From: Climacium dendroides
Lineage: Eukaryota > Streptophyta > Bryopsida > Hypnales > Climaciaceae
Assembly: GCA_950106755.1 (NCBI GenBank)
Contig: OX467087.1
Coordinates: forward strand, 15,876,047 to 15,940,046
Length of the DNA: 64,000 bases
Direction: 5' to 3'
Of this stretch, positions 9,787 through 22,730 are shown piece by piece; position 1 is the first letter of the stretch, and every line of letters begins with the position of its first letter. The position numbers and the translations under genes were made by a program. The notes below the pieces were generated by a model. It ran no database searches. It saw only the letters and a program-made list of their open reading frames with translations, and was not told where the DNA came from.

Positions 9787-12255
9787 TCAATGAATGTTAC
9801 TAACAAGCTTTTTCGCAGCTTCTGCGATGGATTCCGTACTACCTCCATTTCGAACCTCACGCACAAGCTTCTGCCAGGATTGGCGTTGGCAGATATCTCT
9901 GAAACATTTCAATTTCGGCACAATCACTAACCAATACAGTGCACATGAGACCTAATGGATACGATAAACCAGATTGCTGGTAGAACTTACCTGGGTGGAG
10001 AGGACCAAGGCACGCATTAAGATAATATAACTTATTGGAACTTGTTGCAAAACCGACACCTACAGATTTGTGCCTTAAATGTGTTGCCTTAAATGTGTTG
10101 AGGGCCAATATTTGATTAAAAGAGTTGAGAGATTAAGTTCGATTTGGGGTACACTTATTTTCAGCACATTGAAATTCATAGTTATTCATAGGATGTTTAC
10201 AAAGAGAATTGTAATTCCCTTTTGACTCCCAACAACAAAGAACTTATTCAACCTAATAACAGGAGGAGCAGTTTCCTTGAGATACGTCGTCACTGCGACT
10301 GCCATGGATTGAAGAAATGAGGAGAGAGGCGGTTTCATACCTTGCGGAAGCTCGAAGGGCAGGGTGGAAGCTTTCACCAGCAATTATTTCTGAAACCGAA
10401 AACCATCTGTGCCAAAAGCACCACCACTGGGAATTAGGATCATCACATGGGACAGGAGGGCCTGCTGCGCAGACCCGGTGTATCGATGCCAACATAGTCC
10501 TCTCTGAATTAAAGAAGACCCTGGTATATTTATAAGAACCAAAGGTCAATGAGACCCAAATCCCTAGGAAGCCGTTTTCAGTAAACTTTTTCACTGAACC
10601 CTAAGCAGGAAGGACTGCATAGCCTAATCGCCTTACTAGAAGCATTACTCAATCTGTTGGATCTGTGATTTATGAGGGCAGGCCTTCATAGGGTACCTTG
10701 AACTCAGGATGTCTGCAGGTCTTCGAAGACCTAGAGGAAGAAATCCGATACTATACGCCCAAAGCAGGCTGATTGGTAGAGTCTCTCCTTAAGTGTGTCC
10801 AAGGATACGTTGGATTGTTTTCTTCAGGGTCCTATGCGATAATCACACCTAATTGCAACCTTAAACTAAACGCAACACTACAAAATGTACACATTGATTT
10901 TGAAAATGTGCATCAAAACTCATGTCGGTTTGAGATCATCTATCGCTAAAATTTTGAATCCTTCTACTTTGCATTGGTGAATTGGAATCCTTTTTAGTGC
11001 AGATATTTGCAAGAGCACATGAGCTCGGAACACCCGAACCCTTGAATGTTTAGGGAGGGTTTCAAGAGGGTTTCAAGAGGGTTTAGGGTTTAGGATGCAC
11101 ACCTGAATTCTGCGTACTCTTTCTCATCCATGTGGACCCTCTCCGCTTCTCCGGGGAGGAGAACAAGCGTCAACACCACAGAAATGTCGCAGGTGCCGTT
11201 GTCCATGGGCGCTTGCTGCCTCCTGGCCCAGGCATACGAGTGAGTCCCCAAGGGCTGGAAGCGATGGGGCTCCACCAGCAGGTGGAGCTCACGCTTGACC
11301 AACCTCGCAATGGACTGCTCCGGTCTTTCGCCCGGCTTCATCCTTCCGCCCACATACCTAAAAAAATCATTAATGGGTTCCACACGTTATTCAATCCTCC
11401 TTGAAGTAAACTGTTGAGTAGCTTATCTAACCATTCAACCGCAACACTTGCTTCAGGACCCAACCCTGGGCTATTAGGTTAAGCTGTGGGTGTAGTTCCA
11501 GTGTTTGATAAGAAGTGTGAGGCGAAAAGGATGCCATTCAATGCAGTGCAGTGCATTACCAATCTTACTAACACATTAACATTGAAGACTTCAACTACCA
11601 CACCAAGATTGCCATCCATACATTATCATTCACTGTTGCATCCATACATTATCATTCACTGTTGTAGACAAAGCCAATCATTCTTTTTCTGGCCACATAC
11701 CACCAGATCTTGGCTATTTTTAAGGAAGAAATGCGATTAAAAAACAGATTTCAATGATTTTTTTCGTAAACCATGAGAAATATACTATTAGCTACCAAAA
11801 TAATCAAAATGTGAGGCAGAAGTTGCTGGATTACGCCGTCTCAACCAAATTCTTAAAGCCCCCCGAACAAAAAACGAAAGAAGCTCAACAAAGCACTCAA
11901 CAAACTCTGAACCCCCCTCCTCGGGTTTCTAGGCAATTACAAAACCCAGCCCTCGGAACATCACACTGCCAACGGAAGACATTCAATGCACCCACTAATC
12001 TCTCATACGCAAAAGAAGAAATTTCAGAGTAATGTGTTGAGGAGGACATGAATGATACCACCAATCCGGCTGGGGTTCCACAATGCGCTTGCCCAAGAGC
12101 ACTTTGCAATCGGGCTGGTCGGAGTCGAGTATGAGCAAGTCCGTGCACGCTTTCACCAAGCAATCCAACGCCAGCCCGTACTCCTGGTCCCCTAGAAACA
12201 CATTCTGCGGGGCGAAATTGCCAGTTACGAAATGGGGGTGCTCCTCTTTGAACAT
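9787..12255 (-). CDS. Nudix hydrolase, GDP-mannose-hydrolase-like Nudix box, four exons
   Basis: Exons, read leftwards: 12255-12059, 11357-11103, 10406-10341, 9898-9787. Every junction is GT-AG and keeps frame (phase 2 throughout), giving about 209 residues. The first junction joins PDW-W-YVGGRM exactly across the start of the Nudix motif. Residues ~69-94 read GGRMKPGERPEQSIARLVKR then ELHLLV. This lacks the canonical REUXEE order but has the GG-x5-E...RL-x3-EL spacing seen in GDP-mannose mannosyl hydrolases. Before it is VLLGKR, typical of the first Nudix strand. Later exons give RWFSVSEI and FHPALRASARDI, a usual C-terminal Nudix element, and the last exon ends AAKKLVSNIH. The family hydrolyses nucleoside diphosphates linked to a second group; the substrate is not predictable here. 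The ATG at 12255 is the only in-frame ATG in exon 1, but the open frame continues upstream (VHEFAVSTARKQVSFKSDV looks coding-like), so a missing 5' exon is possible. Confidence 0.82.
11040..11095. repeat. short GGGTTTCAAGA / GGGTTTA repeat in Nudix intron 2
   Basis: Next to the 5' splice site of intron 2 there are two GGGTTTCAAGA units followed by two GGGTTTA units, the latter matching the plant telomere unit TTTAGGG. It is very short, so it is a local slippage product rather than an interstitial telomere. Confidence 0.5.
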
Positions 12256-13119
12256 CCTCGACGCAATCACGTCGCTCTTGAAGCTAACCTGCTTGCGGGC
12301 TGTAGAAACTGCGAACTCGTGAACAAGCACAACCCAGACCTTCGAAACCGGGATTAAACTAGATTCATGGCTACGCTTTCGCTTTCTCAACCTCTCAAAC
12401 CGGCCGTCTTCCTTCGCTCTTTCCAGAATGGGAAAAATGGGACTTGAAAAACCTATAATCCCATTCACCGAAGTTTCATTTTTTATGTTTTGGTATCTAC
12501 ATTTCAATTTCTAGCAAATCATCATAAATTTTTTAACAATTGGCTATAAGCTATAAACTCTAGCTAAATAATTTCATTGTCTTCCTTAAACATTCTATCG
12601 ATTTGCAATAGTACCTCACTATTTGTTAAAATTTTGTGATATTTTGATTCAAAAAGAATGGTTTGACTTTTACATATACAAGATTTGTTTCTCTTTCTTT
12701 TGGCGCATTTCAAATTTCAAACTAAAATGATTATGGTCACAAAACCTTTATAAAGAAAATATGGCATAATGTTCAATTTTTTGTCTAGTGTTTAGAAATT
12801 TATCCTTACTTTCTTAGGAAAATGTATTGATGTCTTTTACAATCAAGCTGCAATTTCAATCAATTAAAAACATTACAAATAAAAGTTATATTGTTGGTGA
12901 AATTTCAAAATTAAATACTTCAAAATTGAATTGAAATAGATCTATGATTTTCTTTTTTTCAATTTGATCTTACATATTAATTCTAATCATGTTGTTTAAT
13001 CATGTTCCATAGAAATCAATTTTTCTCTATCTAGGTATATGGTATTGCTATTATCATATTTGGTGGTGAAGATCAACATTCCATGCCAAATAATCATACT
13101 TCATACTATACTTCATACT

Positions 13120-13500
13120 ACTAAAATCATAAGTCCCTCTATAATATCACAAATGCTACCATTAATACTAGGGGCTCGTGCTTGCTATACTACGCATTCA
13201 TTGTATCACATATTAATAAAAATTTGATATATTTGAATAGAATGTATGATAATGATTTCAATAAGTCTTTAAAATAATTATTTTAATTATTCTATAAAAA
13301 TATTTTCAATCATGCATACATAAAAAATCATATTTTCACACAATGTGATATTACTGAAATAGAATAGCAATTCACAATCACCTCTGTAATATCACTTTCT
13401 ACAAAGGGTGATATTATAGAAATAATATAGTCGTTGCAATTGAGGTGATATTAAAGAGGATCAATATGGTGATATTATAAAGGTAGCAATTCCATTGCTT
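13120..13500. repeat. cluster of GTGATATTA motifs in both orientations
   Basis: At least six copies of (G)GTGATATTA or its complement TAATATCAC lie in about 370 bases, some within partial inverted repeats that include a (G)CTACC/GGTAGC flank. This could be the remains of one or two small inverted-repeat elements. Boundaries are unclear. Confidence 0.4.
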
Positions 13501-14399
13501 TCTTGGCTTTATACTTCTTTTGCCTTTCTATGATTTTGTGCTTTTGTGAGCTTTGAGCTTATGATTTCAATTTTCTATTGCTACTACCAAATGATTTGAA
13601 AAATTTATTAGATTAAATTGATTTTGGATTTTACAACAATTAAATTGTTCACAAAGCTTTTGAAATTTACAAGTTTTTCCTTTAAATTCTTTTATTTAGG
13701 TTACCATTGTTTGTAACAATTGAGTCAAATTTCTAATGTATTTTAATGTATGTGTATCTTTTTCCGTATTCATCATTGCATGTATTTCATTCATCATTCA
13801 TTAAATTTCTATTGTTTATTTCAATACATGCTTATTTATAAAAAAATTATATGAAGATTTTAATAATTTTTATTTGAAGATTTATTGAAATTCTTACTCT
13901 GCATTCTATCTAATACATAAAAATTCTAATGAAATTCTAATGAAATTCTAATGGTGAATGCGTAGCATAGCAAGTGCCAACCGCTAGTAGTTACTAAAGA
14001 CTTAAAGGTGACAAATGTGATTATGAAAATGCTTAAAAATAGAAAGACAACAAACAATATACCAAACTAATTTTTAGAGAGATGAAAGTTATAAAAGGTT
14101 TTAGTTTGCAGGTAGTTATAGATTCATTACTCTAAATAAACTTTGAAGTCCTTTATTTAACTCAATTTTTAATATTTTTAATTATTTATTACAAAATTAC
14201 AACCATTGGGATTGACATTTTTCAGTTCCATAAATAAATTGTTAAAAATTTAGTGCTTTGAATCATTCTCTACTTTCTACTTACAATTTTTTCTATATGT
14301 TGTACAATTCCAAATGATTTAAATTTTTCAATGTAGCCAACTTGCTTTGAAGAATAAAATCAATCTAGGAAAACACCAAAAACAAACATTTTTTTGTAC

Positions 14400-14628
14400 T
14401 TTCCATGTTTCTCACTAGGATTTTTGTCCATTCAAATACTAATATCTTACAATTCACAAGGTGGAAATTTTTGAAATTTTTTCCACATCTTTTAAACTAG
14501 TGTACTACAAGATCCTATGGTTACATGTGTCCAAAAATGTTAACTCCCTAAAATTTGGTACTTGTACTAGAAATAATAGTTTTGGAGCATTTTTGGTGAA
14601 AACATAGTTAAGGAACTTCAGGGGTTAA
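14400..14628 (+). mobile_element. fragment of TTAA/CCCCTAA transposon family (right end)
   Basis: It aligns with the right ends at 3.9 and 22.6 kb. It has 'AATATCTTACAATTCAC', 'TTTGAAATTTTTTCCACA', 'ACTAGTGTACTACAAGATCC' and the terminus GGAACTTCAGGGGTTAA. The left part is decayed or absent. Confidence 0.62.
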
Positions 14629-17600
14629 ATTGACAATATTTTTGTATTCTTGTTAGCAATTTCAAGAAGATCCTAGTTACACTAAACATGTTTTTGTTTT
14701 AAAAAAAATTTATTTTATACCAATTGTAAAGGTGGATTTGTCTTAAATTTTTTGTTTAAGGCCTTGAATTATTTGAAGCAAATTTTTTTGGATATGTTGA
14801 TACAATTTTTGGTACAAATATAATTTTTTTGACACAAAACTAATACAAATTTAGCATTTTTATACACCTTGAGTATACAACAATGCTAGGATGTGAGCAT
14901 GTAAGTGTGAGCCTAAGAGTTGTGAGTAGGGATTGTATGAGCCTAAAGCTTAGAATTTTAAAATATGATGTAATTTCTAATTTTTTTTCATTAAATAATT
15001 AACATACTAATGTTTGTTCTAAATTTTTTTTTATATTTAGAAAATATAACCTATTACCATGGGACCCTGACCATGTATTTTAGATTTAAAAGTTAGACAA
15101 GTTGACGTTATTGCATGTTTTGAAATTTATATCATGTTTTAAAGGCTTAAAGGCAAGCTTAATGGCCATGTCATAGTGGGCTAATCAAATGAGAGTATAA
15201 ATAATTTAAAGGCGATTCTAAAGATGAGAGGAAGACAATTGCTATGAAAATACAATAGGATGTCGAACATTATGTACATAATAAAATATTCTTTTATTAT
15301 AGAAAGAAATACATATTGGAATATGAATATAATATTCTACTACTAGAATGTGGGAATTTTGAAGATAATGTATCAATACTACATATCTACTTCATATCAT
15401 GCTAACATCTATCAATTAACTTGCTTATTCGCACAACTTGATGATTCTAACAGTAGCAAGTACTTGCTTCACTTCATTCAAGTTGAGGATAGGAGTGTAG
15501 ATAAATGTGTAAATCTTGTAATCCAGTTTACAAAGTAATAAAAGATGTAATATAGGTATTTGCAATTTATATACATGCCACGCTTTCCAATGAAAGTTCC
15601 ATTCATGTTTTCGTGATGGGGACAAATATAAGATAAAAAATTATAAAATATGATGTTAATAAACATTTTAGTTAGGGTCAATTTGGGACGAAAGCATAAT
15701 AATAGCACCAAGTTCAAGACAAGGAAGGAAATTCACCTCAATAATATTTGTGGTAATATTCTTTGCATTTTCCCACTAATTGTAGTGATTTTCAGTAGGT
15801 GCCTCATTGCTCTTGCAAGTTGCAAACTTCCTTGCCATTCAAAATTGAAGGGATTCTTTTAGCATGTAGTAGTCGAGGATGAGTCTATAGCACAAGCTCA
15901 AATATCCTAGATAAGGTAAATAGACATCAAGGTGACATTGACTTTGTAGATAGTAGGTAGAATCCAACTTCTTCAAAATCAATGATTTTGGTATATGTAA
16001 GATTGATATCAATAAGAACAGGCTAGACCTTGAGGATCTCAAGTTAAGTAAGAACATGCAAATGCTTAGGTCCCATGACGCATTGTGTAATTTGGTCTAC
16101 ACAAAACCAAAAATCTTTTGCTTAAATTGTTGTGTCTTTATATTTACAGTTCTAAATAGAGGTAGTAGTAGATTTTTCATGCCTAATAGTCAACAACTTG
16201 CATTTGGCTTATGTATACTTTTGAATGGTACATGTGACAATGTTTCCTTGACTTGTGTAAAATTTTCACTATCTCCTATTTCAATGTATTGCACTCTATT
16301 TCCACCATATATCGGATATCGAGCATGATTGTGTTACACTCTTCAATTGCAATCTTGAGTTGCATTCTAACAATAACTAATCTAGTTTGAACCAAAAGAT
16401 AAGAAAAGTTAACCTTATTGGAGTGATGAGAATCACCTTTAGAATTGTTTAAAAGATCCACTTTCCTTTTGCTAAACCTGAATACCTTTTCCCTCTTCAA
16501 ATGCGGAATTCAAGTACACATGTTTTGTACTCAAGGCATCTCACTGAGTGCATTTGCATTTTTCTTTTCATCTCTAAATGCCATAGTTCTCTTCGATTTC
16601 AAATTCTCTTTAAAGAGGCCTTTCTCAAAAGGAACTTTGTAGGGATAAGCCCTAGAGTTGGTTATCTACATGAAGGCTCAAGTCTGGTCATTACAAGTGG
16701 CAACAAACTAATCAAACCCACATTTCTTGAAAGCTTGCATTCATTTTTTGAACATTGTTTCTTCTAGGTTGTACGTTTGAATGTTTGTTTGTTGTTTTAT
16801 TGTTAGTTTCTACAAAGATGATGAATGAAGTCATTATATAAATGTTTGCAGTTTAGGGTTTAGCTAGGGTAAGAAATAGAAAAAAGAAATGAGGTTAAAG
16901 GTAATATTGTTTCCTTGAACCTATTTCATTAATGGTATCAAAAGTACCAAAATGCAATTCAATCCTCTAATTCACAAATTGTCGGTTTTGATGTAACTTC
17001 AAAGGAATACCACTAAGCTTTGATTTCTAGATAAATTTTGTTTGCTTTAGAAATCAATGTTGCATCATTATACTGCCTATATGTGAGACATACACCTATT
17101 TTCATTATGTGTTTGCTTATACATACTATCTTTTTTGAATATTTCTCAATTTTTGAAAATATATTGGTTCAATTTTTGGTACAAAATTGCATAGTAGCAT
17201 ATTCATTTGTTATTCATTTTAACTATAGATCCTTAGATCTAATTCCATGGTTATAGGTCCCCAATGGATTAATAAACCCTAAATGGAAAGAAAATGGAGG
17301 CACATAGGCTCACATGCTTACATACAAGCACCTCCACTTGAGTTTATAATAAAACTTTGTATATTGTAGTATAAAAATTACATAAATATAAATTTTCAAA
17401 TTTCAATTGTAATTTTGAAAAATGATAAATTTGTAAATTTGTAAATTTTATAACTATCATAATTTTTAGCAATAAAATACTTATGCAACAACAATACAAA
17501 TCATTTTATTTATACTAAATATGTCATTCATTGTTGCCTTATAATGTTTGAGAATTACTAGTAATTTAGTCAAATATAAAGTATTCAATAGAATTGAATA

Positions 17601-17756
17601 GTTTAATTTAATTAAATTTCAATTAAAAAATAAAAATATTATATTTTTACATTTGAAATATTAAAATAAAAATAAAAATCATTCATGTATTGATTTACCA
17701 ATTAAATTTTTTTATGAACTTCAATTTGTGACTTAAAAATTTTAAAGATTTGAAAA

Positions 17757-17779
17757 TTATTATTATTATTATTATTATA
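17757..17779. repeat. short ATT microsatellite
   Basis: About seven ATT units in a row. Confidence 0.85.
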
Positions 17780-18996
17780 TTTAAATAATACATGTAGAAA
17801 TAGGTTAAGTTTGTGACCTTTCACATTGATTTCATGATAATCTTCCATGCTTCTTGCACAATTCTACATTGACTACTTTTTCTCTTCTTCTTTAGGTCAT
17901 TGTTATTGGTCATATTTTGTAATTGGTCCAATAAAAATTATATATTTTTTCTAGTAATAAAGATTACTCTAAAATCTTATGTAGTTTCAAAATACAATCT
18001 AGAGACATTTCAAAGTAGTTGTAAAAGGACTTTTTACTATTTTGCATTACACCAATTAATATTTAATTTGTACATGGATATAACATATGTTATCTGTAGT
18101 ATATAATATTGATAAATGTAACTATTTGAAAGGTTCTTTACATCTTATTTTTCATTTATGTAATATACTAGGAGGTCAAGAGAATGGTACATTTGTAATT
18201 AAATGGATTTAAAGTCTGATTTGAGTCTAAATCCAAAAATTTGAAGCTAAAATTTTGTGCATATATTTTCCTATATGGCTAATGACCAAAAAATTTCTAT
18301 ATTACTTTTGTTTTATAATTTTTCTCAAAATGTAGTTATATTTACAGGTAATTTTAAATGCAAAAAATAGATTCTAGCTTTTTTTATATAACCATCCTAT
18401 CAAAATTTTAAACAATAACTATTGATTTTGAAACCTTTTGCAATGTAAACATGATCATTCTCTCAAAAATTATTATATTTTTTAAAGTGCATCTTGCTAA
18501 ATTATTTTCAGCCTAAAATTGTGAATATAAAATCTCTATATAATTTAAAACATTGAGCATAGTTCTTTAAATTTTTGTTTTGATAGTATTCCAAAACAAT
18601 GACATAAAATTTGCCAAGTGTTTTTTGAAATAACAATTCAATCTTCATTGATGGTATATGTTAAAATTATTTATAAAAAGGTCAAAATAAGATTAATGCT
18701 TTGTTTTGCCACCAATACAAAAAACAACACAATCATGGCAATAATGCTACAATGCAATACTAATAATTTTATAGTTAGAATTAAAAATAAATTATACCTT
18801 TATTATTATTTAGAATAATACTATCTATTTTAAAATTTTAATTCTTGTAGTTTACAATATTAAATTTTGAAAAGTACCAAAAGACCATGTATATAATTTT
18901 GTGTGCACATTGTAAGTTATACATTACAAAACCAACCAAATTTTGTGTCACAAAAATTTTATTTCAAATTTTATTTTCATTTGTAATTTAAATAGA

Positions 18997-21131
18997 TTAC
19001 GACATGTAACATATTTCAGATAAATTTTCTGAATCAAGTTGATAAAGTTTGAAGGGACAAGTGATATTTTGATCCCAAGTCACTTTACAAGCATCAAAAT
19101 CTACAGTGCCATGCCACAATTCATGTAATCTAGATCCATATAGAGAAACAAGAGTATATACTTCCAACAATTTGCCTGGAGATTCTACAACAACTAAATC
19201 AAACACTTGACAAGATGGATGATAAATATAGTCATTGTCAATGTAAAAACTTAGAGGAGTTGGACTGCCCCTAATCTTATCCACGTGATCCTGTATAATT
19301 CACATAACATGTTAAAATGTATTAATTAAAATTTTTACTCATTTTTTGAAGAACCTCAAAGTATGGTCTACTACCTATTAAATAAATAAATAATAAAATC
19401 TTTTTTTAATAAATTACCAATTTTAAAGATATGGTATTAAAATTATCATTATAAAAATTAATTGCATTAATTTATGTATATTTATTTTATATTGTTTGGT
19501 ATCACAACAACCAACTTACATGTAATTTTCCATCAAAGAAAGTAGAATTTTGGGTAGTAATATCATAGGTAACAAGTGTACCATCAACGATATCAATCAT
19601 TATATGACCTGAAGCTGATGTACAACACCTTGAAAAATCAAATTCAATTGTGCTCCAATTCTTTGATAGCAAATCATATACTCGTGCAGAATTGACATCG
19701 GGTTCCATCAAAACATCCGGGTCAAGAATGTCATAACCATATGCCAAAATTTGATTTTCAAGTGTTAGAATTCCATTGCAAAAAAATTGCACGTCCACCA
19801 TCTCGGGCAAGCCGTGCCACATATTGTCATTCACATTGTAAACCTCAGCTGGGCACGTGCCTCCAACCACATAAATGAATCCATTGTCGGCAACGCATTT
19901 GACATATGCCCTTGAAAAATGCATGCTTGCACATTGTTCCCACTTCCAATGCCCCTGTGAAATGCTCCACGCTGAAATAGGGTGATTTTAGGGCCAAGGT
20001 ACCATTGGCATTGCATATATCAATCATACTAATAACTAATAATAATAATTTTAAAAATTGTTTTAAAAAAATGATCCTCGTATTTATATAATGAATGTGT
20101 GTTGGCATTTTGATTTGAAGATTGTGGTTTATGACTAGTACTCCCCTTATTTCATAATAACACCGATTTTTTCTTTGTATTTTACAAAGGAAACATTGGT
20201 ATCATTTGAGAGAGAAAAGACATTAGATTGAACACAACCGGTAAGATGATGTATGAAGAAAATAACCATTGTTTTTTTTTTCTTATTTTTTTTTCCTAAC
20301 ATGAATGCAATATTTTAACAAATGTGATGTAAGTAATACAAATTGGAACTACATATAAAAATAAGAAAGGATATTGCAAATATGAGTTGATTGTATTTTG
20401 GGGTACGAATTTGGTAGACATATTAGAATTAATTGTAAAATGTATGCAATGAAGGACTTGGAAGAGACAGATAAAAACACAACACTAGAACTAGAATCTG
20501 ATGGAGTTTAGACCTTTGACACCCTTTCTACAAAGGGGGGATATCTTTATGATCAATTTTTCTAATGCACAACATAACAAGGGTTTCAAATAGAACTTAC
20601 TAAACCAATATTGAGCATGTGCATCTCTGCACTTTCTTTTGCTTTGGTACTATCCGGAATGCCACCCATCACATAAAGCTTCTTATCCAAGCTTACAAAG
20701 CTACACCGAGATGGGATTCCAGAAGGATACAATGGAATTGGAGGTAGCTTGTGCCACGATCCATCCTGCAAATCACACATTTCGATTGTATACTTTTGTA
20801 AAAGGAAAACGTCTGAGGATTCATCATCTGAGTCTTGTGATGAAAGTCGGGCACTAGGTGACTTACTGAGTTGATCTTCTTCTAAATTGGGTATTGCATT
20901 ACTACTCATCAATTCATGAATCAGAAACAATCCCATTGGTTTATAGAGCTCTTTTGTGCGAGCTTCAAAGAAGTCGTAGTTGTCAAATATTGTTTTCCAA
21001 GCCTTTGAGATTGTCAATGTTAGTGGTCGAGTGTACCATGGAAGCCTTGGTAATATGAAATGTGTAACAAGAAGATCAGGCAATCCTGGAATGAGCTCTT
21101 GTTCTATGTACGCTTGCTTTGAGGATGCCAT
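18997..21131 (-). CDS. F-box/kelch-repeat protein, three exons
   Basis: Exons, read leftwards: 21131-20601, 19954-19520, 19290-18997. All junctions are GT-AG at phase 0, giving 419 residues. Residues ~12-57 form a divergent F-box (ELIPGLPDLLVTHFILPRLP, then SKAWKTIF). Kelch-type blades follow: WHKLPPIP with LYVMGG (about 125-160), then WEQCASM with FIYVVGG and a VYNVNDNMWHGLPEM closing strand (about 180-225), then ILAYG with ARVYDLLSKNWSTIEF. The second junction begins GHWKWEQ, which restores a normal kelch strand. An acidic/serine-rich linker (about 85-110) separates the F-box from the blades. F-box/kelch proteins act as substrate receptors of SCF ubiquitin ligases; the target is not predictable. 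The start is the first ATG in frame. A TTTATA (TATAAA on this strand) lies about 120 bases upstream, and an inverted transposon pair lies about 0.5 kb upstream. The blade number is low (about three clear), normal for diverged members. Confidence 0.87.
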
Positions 21132-21247
21132 CAATCAATTAAGCTTCATACTAAATAAACTACTACATTTTCAATTCAAAGAAGAAAAAAAAACATATTG
21201 TATCAAAACTGTGAATTGTGAATTCTATCTTGAATGTTTGAATTCAA

Positions 21248-21253
21248 TTTATA
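21248..21253 (-). promoter_or_regulatory. possible TATA box of the F-box/kelch gene
   Basis: TATAAA on the minus strand, about 117 bases upstream of the start codon. This is a reasonable distance, but the local DNA is AT-rich so chance is not excluded. Confidence 0.3.
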
Positions 21254-21663
21254 CATTTGATGAATAAAGTTGAAAATGGATTCAAATTCTTATACGTCTT
21301 CAATATGTTGGCTAAATTTTTCATTTCATGAAATAATTGATGAAATACAACAAATTCAAAGGCTACTATTAATATCTTAAAATCTAAAACCTAATCTTAT
21401 GCAAAAAAATTGAAAGAGCTTTATATTATATACAATGCATAAGAAGGTTTCATGTGAGTCAAAAGTCTCAATCAAAAGTTAAATTAAATTAAATACAAAC
21501 TCTTAGTGACTTTTCATTACTTAATTGAATAATTTAAGTGCTATCAATATGTTCTATCAAATTCTAAAAGCTATAGTCATAACTCTTATATTCCTTAGAT
21601 GAAAAATAATACTCCGTATAAAGTGAAAAAATGTTTAAAGAAAATTTACTATTTAGGTGACCT

Positions 21664-22604
21664 TTAACCCCTAAAGGACCATTGTCCCTTCTGGGGACAA
21701 ATTGGATTTCAGGCAGGTACCTACGGGCTGAAATTTTGTCATGATTTTTTGAAACTTTTTTTGAAGATAGAAAAACTGATGAGCTTTGTGGGAATATAAA
21801 TTTTTTCACATTTGGTGCCCGGAAACAAAAGTTATGACCAAATAAGCTCAAAGTAGGGGACAGGGGGCAGTCCGGGCAGCAAAAAAAATTTGCAAAATTT
21901 TGAATTTTTCTTTTTTGGATTTTTTTTCTTGTAGATTATATTTTTGTATGCATGGGAAGCTTTGATTCATTCCATTTGGACTTATTATGAGAAAGTTATG
22001 GACAATCTTGTTTATTGGGCAGCTAGAGCATCTTCCTGAAAAAATAACTTATAGAATTCATTTCTGAATGCAATTTTTACAATTTTTCTGAAAAAAAACT
22101 TTTACATGATTTTGTTTGCTTGCTAGAACAATCTCATCATTAGGATTAGTGCATTTTAATTCCATCTTAAAGATATTAATAATTTAGATTTTCCTTCATT
22201 CTCATACCTACTTCTATTTAACAATTTTTTTAAGCATGAAAATTAATTTTTTTCTTAAAATTTTCTTTTTCCCTAGACTCTCAACTCAATTTCCCACAAT
22301 AAGAATTTAAAGCTCAAAACTCTGTAGTGCAAAACATTTAAGTTAAAAAAGTTCAAAGTCAAATAATCCAGTCCTGCAAGGTGCTGAAAAAATTGTTTTT
22401 TTCACTTTAAACGCAAATATCTTTTAATCTATCTGGTCAAAAATTTTGAAATTTTTTCCACACATTTCCATACTAGTAAGGTATAAGATCCTAAGGTTGG
22501 ATGTGCAAAAAAAATAATTTTCAATTTTTTTTACTCATTGCTACAGAAATGGCAGTTTTGAGTGTTTTTTTGCAGAAATAAGGCCTTGGTCCTTTAGGGG
22601 TTAA
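21664..22604 (+). mobile_element. full-length TTAA/CCCCTAA element, copy E
   Basis: The left end TTAACCCCTAAAGGACCA is the exact reverse complement of the right end TGGTCCTTTAGGGGTTAA: an 18-base perfect inverted repeat including TTAA on both sides. The interior of about 900 bases has no long frame. It includes a block around 21955-22020 (AAGCTTTGATTCATTCCAT...) that recurs in the copies at 22.7, 39.3, 55.2 and 61.6 kb. It is a non-autonomous DNA transposon. No longer flanking duplication is visible beyond TTAA. Confidence 0.85.
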
Positions 22605-22730
22605 TTTTGTAGCCACGAGATCAAATTTGTAACCTTTGGTCTCTTAATCTCTAAAACCAATTATGGTTATTGTCTAATCCTAGGCATTGTTTTTCAAGGT
22701 AAAAACAAGTGGTGTGTCCTTGTTTCATCC

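Larger units (their letters stand above)
12510..18996. other. AT-rich intergenic DNA
   Basis: No gene could be supported. The stretch contains a transposon end fragment at about 14400-14628, scattered short repeats, and a region near 15.4-16.8 kb with longer interrupted minus-strand frames that I could not identify. GC is very low throughout. Confidence 0.55.

Noticed and set aside
11049..11095. Interstitial telomere
   Set aside because: Only two TTTAGGG-like units; not above chance for a repeated intronic stretch.
15340..16780. Interrupted minus-strand frames, e.g. 16276-16500, that look slightly coding-like
   Set aside because: Stops in every frame, no recognisable domain and no credible splice pattern; a decayed retroelement is possible but not shown.
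20138..20180. Stowaway-like end (AGTACTCCCCTTATTTCATAA) in intron 1 of the F-box/kelch gene
   Set aside because: Only one terminus is seen; no matching right end with TA duplication was found in the intron.
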